In this document: piece after piece, positions 60,905-64,000 of the stretch
Position numbering within the stretch: the stretch's first letter is position 1
Layout: each line of letters begins with the position of its first letter
Source of the DNA: Bog-1198 sp963727045
GTDB lineage: Bacteria > Pseudomonadota > Gammaproteobacteria > Steroidobacterales > Steroidobacteraceae
Assembly (NCBI GenBank): GCA_963727045.1
Contig: CAVSES010000002.1
Location: 124,001-188,000, forward strand
Reading direction: 5' to 3'
DNA length: 64,000 bases
Notes under the pieces: generated by a model
What the model saw: the letters and a program-made list of their open reading frames with translations, nothing else
Told to the model about the DNA's origin: nothing
Database searches by the model: none
Made by a program: the position numbers and the translations under genes

Positions 60905-61147
60905 TCATAGCTTTTGCACGATCACCCGCCCCTGCGCGTTCACGAAAATGTGATAGCGATTGCCGTCCTTGCACGAGGCCGTGTAGTCGCTGTCCGCATT
61001 GCGCTTCGTTTGCACCAACTGATCGCAGGGCAGCCCTTGCAGCGCGATGGTCGCCTTGAGATCCTTGCCGAGCGACGCGTCGTCCGCGGCGCGCACGCCG
61101 GCCGTCAAGACAGCCGCCGTCAAAAAAACGCATGGATGAAGCTTCAT
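60905..61147 (-). CDS. Small secreted protein of unknown function
   Basis: 80 residues. The signal peptide (CVFLTAAVLTAGVRAAD) is clear, and the mature 60 residues have two Cys (LPCDQL, TASCKDGN) and the segment DGNRYHIFVNAQGRVIVQKL. A short beta domain is likely. It is just after the EamA gene on the opposite strand (tail to tail) and before a lipoprotein gene on the same strand. No family recognised. Confidence 0.68.
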   Translation of the reverse strand: MKLHPCVFLTAAVLTAGVRAADDASLGKDLKATIALQGLPCDQLVQTKRNADSDYTASCKDGNRYHIFVNAQGRVIVQKL

Positions 61148-61165
61148 GTGATCTCCTGGATCTGA

Positions 61166-61855
61166 CTAAATTTTTCTGAACTTCTCGGGGTCCGCGAGAA
61201 TGCTCCAGATGGCCTCTCGGGATGACGCGATCGCCGTCGCGAGCGGCGGGTCGCCGTCCTGCAGCAGAGCGAGAACCTTGAGGAGCAGCTGATCATACCG
61301 CTGGCGCAGTTCGACGGGCGGTCGCTTATTGGGGGCTTGATACAGCGCTCGAAACTCCTCGAGCAGATCGTCCACCTGATTCTTGAGCGACAGCTTCGTG
61401 AACACGCCAATGGCGCGCGTATCCCGCAGCCGCTGTTCCAGATTCGCCAGGTCGAGCGTGTCCGCCGGCGCTTTGCTCGCTGCCGGCGCCGCCTGGGTCG
61501 CTGGCGGCACTTGAGTCACCGCCGGCGCATTGGTCGCTGATGGCGCTTTGGTCGCTGACGGCGCCTTGGTCGCTGGCGGCGCTTTGGTCGCTGGCGGCGC
61601 TTTGGTCGCTGACGGCGTCGGAGAGGGCGGTGCGGGCGCGGCTTGCGCTGCAGGCGCCCCACCGCTCTGCGGCGCTGAGTCCACCGTCGGCGACCGCGGC
61701 GCAGGCTCTGCAGTTCCGGCTTCGCCGCGCGGTGCAGGCGGCGGTGGTGCTTCTTGTGAACTCCCCGGCGCCCCGTTCGTCGGGGTTCGGTGCATCCAAG
61801 CGCAGCCCGGCATCGAGAGACAGACCGCGACTCCGGCAATGAACAGTCGATGCAT
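61166..61855 (-). CDS. Lipoprotein with Ala/Thr/Lys/Pro repeats
   Basis: 229 residues from the ATG at 61855; an ATG 14 codons upstream is less likely. Signal peptide with lipobox (VCLSMPGCAWM). A Pro/Ala-rich linker follows, holding hexapeptide repeats of the ATKAPP/ATKAPS type at about 85-125 (61485-61610). The C-terminal part is helical (VDDLLEEFRALYQAPNKRP, AIASSREAIWSILADPEKF). Probably an envelope-spanning lipoprotein. No family is recognised. It sits next to the two-component pair, on the same strand. Confidence 0.72.
   Translation of the reverse strand: MHRLFIAGVAVCLSMPGCAWMHRTPTNGAPGSSQEAPPPPAPRGEAGTAEPAPRSPTVDSAPQSGGAPAAQAAPAPPSPTPSATKAPPATKAPPATKAPSATKAPSATNAPAVTQVPPATQAAPAASKAPADTLDLANLEQRLRDTRAIGVFTKLSLKNQVDDLLEEFRALYQAPNKRPPVELRQRYDQLLLKVLALLQDGDPPLATAIASSREAIWSILADPEKFRKI
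61485..61620 (-). repeat. 18-nt coding repeat in the lipoprotein gene
   Basis: Near-identical 18-base units of the type GGCGCTTTGGTCGCTGGC (plus strand) repeat through this stretch, with some changes at the ends (ATNAPA, ATQAAP). They encode the hexapeptide ATKAP(P/S) in the lipoprotein. In-frame units could vary in number among strains. Confidence 0.7.
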
Positions 61856-61863
61856 CGTAATTC

Positions 61864-63240
61864 CTAGGACAAATTTTCGAACGTGATCCGGACACACAGG
61901 CCCGGGTGGCCATCCTGAAGCTCGACCTTAGCATGGTGCAAATTGGCGATTGCCGCGACCAACGCGAGGCCAAGGCCGTTGCCGGGCGTCGATCGGCTGC
62001 TCGTGAGCCGGTAGAAGCGGCGAAATACCTTGTCGTGCTCGTCCGCCGGGATGCCCGGACCATTGTCCTCGATGGACGCCACCGCTGCCCCGCCCTCCCC
62101 GCGCAACCTCACCAGGATACGCGTACCGGGCGGCGTGTGCCGGATCGCGTTTTCGATCAAGTTGCTGAAGAGCTGCGTCAGCAATTCGGCGTCGCCGCGG
62201 ATGCGCACGTCCTTGTCGATATCTTGCGTGAGCACGTAGTGCTCATCCTCGGCCACGGGGCGGTACATCTCGTGGATTCTTTCAAGGAGCCCGGACAGCG
62301 ACAACAGGGAGAATGCCGCCAGACGGGAGCCCGACTCTATCTGCGAGATCCGCAGCAGCGCGGCGAATATGACCAGTAAATGGTCGGTATCCTCGATCGC
62401 ATGCGAGATGACCGCGGCATAATCGTCGGTCGTCACCGATTTGTGGCGCGCCTCCTCGAGACGGTTGCGCAAATGCGTGAGCGGGGTGCGCAGGTCGTGC
62501 GCCACATCGCTTGACACCTGCCGCAGATTCTCGAGCAGCATGGATATTCGATCCAGCATGTCGTTGATGGCGGCCGAGAGAATGTCGAGCTCATCGCCGC
62601 TGCCGCGCAATGGAATGCGGTCATTGAACCGGCCCGCGATGATCGCCTGACACGTGCGCGTGATCGCGTCGATGCGCCTCATGAACTGCACGCTGAAGAA
62701 TATTCCGCCGAGTGCGGCGAGAATGATGGATGCGGCCTCGATCCAGGCGAATGCCTTGAGGATGCGCACGCGCGTGGCCGCGATTTGGCCCGTGTCGCGG
62801 CCGACGAACAAGTACACGCCGTCCGCGATCTCCACGCCCCGACCGAGCACCGTAACCCGGGACTCGAGACTTGAATTGCGCGGCGCGCGAAAGCTGAACA
62901 GGCCGAGCCGTTCGTCCGGGGCCTGCAGGTTTCCCGCGAGCTGGCCGGTCGCCTTGTCGTGAATCAAGATGTAGCCCCCCGGCAGGTCCACGCCCGAATA
63001 GTCCCCGGACCCCAACCGCTGGTGCACCACCTCGATGGCCTCCGAGATTCCCTTCTCGCGATAGCCGTTTCGGACGGTGCTGATGTCCGCATCGATCGCG
63101 CCGACGAGCGCGGAGGTTTGCGTCTCATCGACGATCCAATACACGACGCCGAGCAGCGCCCACGACAGAACCAGGAACAGCGTGGCGAACAGCGCCGCGG
63201 ACCGGAAGCTCTCGGTCTTGAAGACTCTAATTGGGCGCAA
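61864..63240 (-). CDS. Sensor histidine kinase of two-component system
   Basis: 458 residues. Two membrane helices (about 14-37 and 165-187) bracket a periplasmic sensor of about 125 residues. HAMP is at about 185-235, the phosphoacceptor His is H248 in SSDVAHDLRTPLTHLRNRLE, and the ATP-binding blocks are NLIENAIRHTPPGTR, IEDNGPGIPADEHDKVF and GNGLGLALVAAIANLH. The start (ATG at 63240) overlaps the response-regulator stop by 14 bases. The signal is unknown; the adjacent lipoprotein and small secreted protein could be related. Confidence 0.95.
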   Translation of the reverse strand: MRPIRVFKTESFRSAALFATLFLVLSWALLGVVYWIVDETQTSALVGAIDADISTVRNGYREKGISEAIEVVHQRLGSGDYSGVDLPGGYILIHDKATGQLAGNLQAPDERLGLFSFRAPRNSSLESRVTVLGRGVEIADGVYLFVGRDTGQIAATRVRILKAFAWIEAASIILAALGGIFFSVQFMRRIDAITRTCQAIIAGRFNDRIPLRGSGDELDILSAAINDMLDRISMLLENLRQVSSDVAHDLRTPLTHLRNRLEEARHKSVTTDDYAAVISHAIEDTDHLLVIFAALLRISQIESGSRLAAFSLLSLSGLLERIHEMYRPVAEDEHYVLTQDIDKDVRIRGDAELLTQLFSNLIENAIRHTPPGTRILVRLRGEGGAAVASIEDNGPGIPADEHDKVFRRFYRLTSSRSTPGNGLGLALVAAIANLHHAKVELQDGHPGLCVRITFENLS

Positions 63241-63907
63241 GAAATTTGTATCCCGTGCCGCGAAGGGTCTGAATCACGTCGAAGTCGAAGCCGTGGTTGA
63301 TCTTGGCGCGCAAGCGGCTGATGTGGCTTTCGACGACGCTGGTTTGCGGATCGAAATGAATGCCCCACACGTTTTCGAGGAGCATCCGCCGCGTCAGCAC
63401 GCGGTCCGGATTTCGCATGAAATACTCGAGCAGGCGGAATTCCTGCGGCAGGAGCTCGACGCTCGTGCCCGCGCGCGCGACGGTTCTCTTCAGCAGGTCC
63501 AGTTCGATCGATCCCTGCACCAGACGAACCGCCGAGTCGGGCGCGTTCGCCGGACGGCGCGAAAGCACCCTGACCCGTGCCAGCAATTCTTCGAAGGCAA
63601 ACGGCTTGACCAGGTAATCGTCGCCGCCCGCTTCCAATCCTTGAACCCGATCGTCGATCCCTCCCATGGTGGTCAGGTAGATCACCGGCGTCCTCACCGC
63701 CCGCTCGCGCAGCCTTCGAACGAGAGTCATTCCGTCGAGCCCCGGCAGCATTCGATCCAGGATGATGACCTGGTACTCGCCCTCGCAGGCGCTCTTGAGT
63801 CCGCCGTTCCCATCCTCGCAATGGTGCACGGCAAATCCGTGGCCCCGGAAATGCTCGACCACCGAGCGCGCCAGCTCAACATCGTCTTCCACCAGCAAAA
63901 TGTTCAT
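63227..63907 (-). CDS. OmpR-family response regulator
   Basis: 226 residues. The receiver domain (1-115) has the phosphorylated Asp D51 in VIILDRMLPGLDGM, acidic LVEDD near the start and the Lys in DYLVKPFAFEELLAR. The winged-helix DNA-binding domain follows (about 130-224): LLPQEFRLLEYFMRNPDRVL, VVESHISRLRAKINHGFDFD and TLRGTGYKF. It comes first in a two-gene operon with the histidine kinase. About 93 bases remain to the window end, where the promoter probably lies. Confidence 0.96.
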   Translation of the reverse strand: MNILLVEDDVELARSVVEHFRGHGFAVHHCEDGNGGLKSACEGEYQVIILDRMLPGLDGMTLVRRLRERAVRTPVIYLTTMGGIDDRVQGLEAGGDDYLVKPFAFEELLARVRVLSRRPANAPDSAVRLVQGSIELDLLKRTVARAGTSVELLPQEFRLLEYFMRNPDRVLTRRMLLENVWGIHFDPQTSVVESHISRLRAKINHGFDFDVIQTLRGTGYKFLAPN

Positions 63908-64000
63908 TCGCCGGAAGGTTACGCCACCGGAAACGGAAACGCATGGCGCCGGAGGAGCCCGGCGCCGGACACGGCGCCTCGACGAACATAAAGTTTACAA

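Noticed and set aside
61485..61620. CRISPR-like array
   Set aside because: The repeat is in frame, contiguous, without unique spacers, and encodes a hexapeptide repeat.
1..64000. Mobile elements, prophage, restriction or known defence systems
   Set aside because: No transposase, phage structural, toxin-antitoxin, methylase or Cas genes seen; XerD is housekeeping.

Overview
The window is a dense, high-GC bacterial chromosome segment with about 61 protein genes on both strands, short intergenic gaps and many stop/start overlaps of the GTGA, ATGA or TTGA type. The gene content (XerD, ZapE, the 1600-residue NAD-glutamate dehydrogenase, ETF-ubiquinone oxidoreductase, a BtuB receptor, Kup, a GlyGly-CTERM protein) points to a gammaproteobacterium, perhaps near the Xanthomonadales/Steroidobacterales. 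That placement is an inference from families, not a computed one. I see no rRNA, tRNA, CRISPR array, insertion sequence or prophage, so this reads as ordinary chromosomal backbone.

Layout. 0-5 kb: the start of xerD (cut by the window edge), a PlsC-type acyltransferase whose best-placed start codon is ATC, a thiolase/enoyl-CoA hydratase pair and ETF-QO, which passes electrons from acyl-CoA oxidation to quinone. 5-16 kb: zapE, a three-gene 2-oxoacid dehydrogenase operon (E1alpha, E1beta, E2, no E3), the giant NAD-GDH, a thioesterase and gpmA. 15.7-18.1 kb (minus): a [2Fe-2S] ferredoxin and a thiamine salvage operon headed by a clear TPP riboswitch (thiamine-binding protein, PnuC/PnuT transporter, thiamine kinase-like protein). 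18-25 kb: a PhzF-like isomerase, lipoproteins, a PLDc_N-TPR protein, a ModF-like twin ATPase, an MBL hydrolase and a fatty acid desaturase.

25-30 kb: btuB behind a sigma70-like promoter and a cobalamin riboswitch, then the formaldehyde detoxification pair frmA-fghA. 30-41 kb: TPR and cyclophilin proteins, uppP, a four-gene ABC operon resembling NitT/TauT systems but without a binding protein, and an overlapping MFS - DedA/rhodanese - NDH-2 cluster. 41-48 kb: an ECF sigma factor between two YCII/DGPF proteins, a divergent glutaryl-CoA dehydrogenase / CoA-transferase pair, and a secreted M20 peptidase broken by a single-base frameshift in a C7 run. 48-54 kb: homogentisate catabolism (hmgA-fahA) head-to-head with a methylenetetrahydrofolate reductase-like gene, then kup.

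54-64 kb: cell-envelope and secreted functions: an L,D-transpeptidase, a subtilase with an altered catalytic-His motif and a C-terminal sorting signal, a lone polyamine-type binding protein, an Lrp regulator divergent from an EamA exporter, a lipoprotein with an 18-nt coding repeat, and an OmpR-type two-component pair.

Common themes are acyl-CoA, branched-chain and aromatic amino-acid breakdown feeding the quinone pool, and vitamin (B1, B12) scavenging under riboswitch control. I did not find a clearly new defence or mobile system. The best leads are the MTHFR-like/hmgA head-to-head pair, the subtilase with the altered triad, the binding-protein-less ABC operon and the ATC start.
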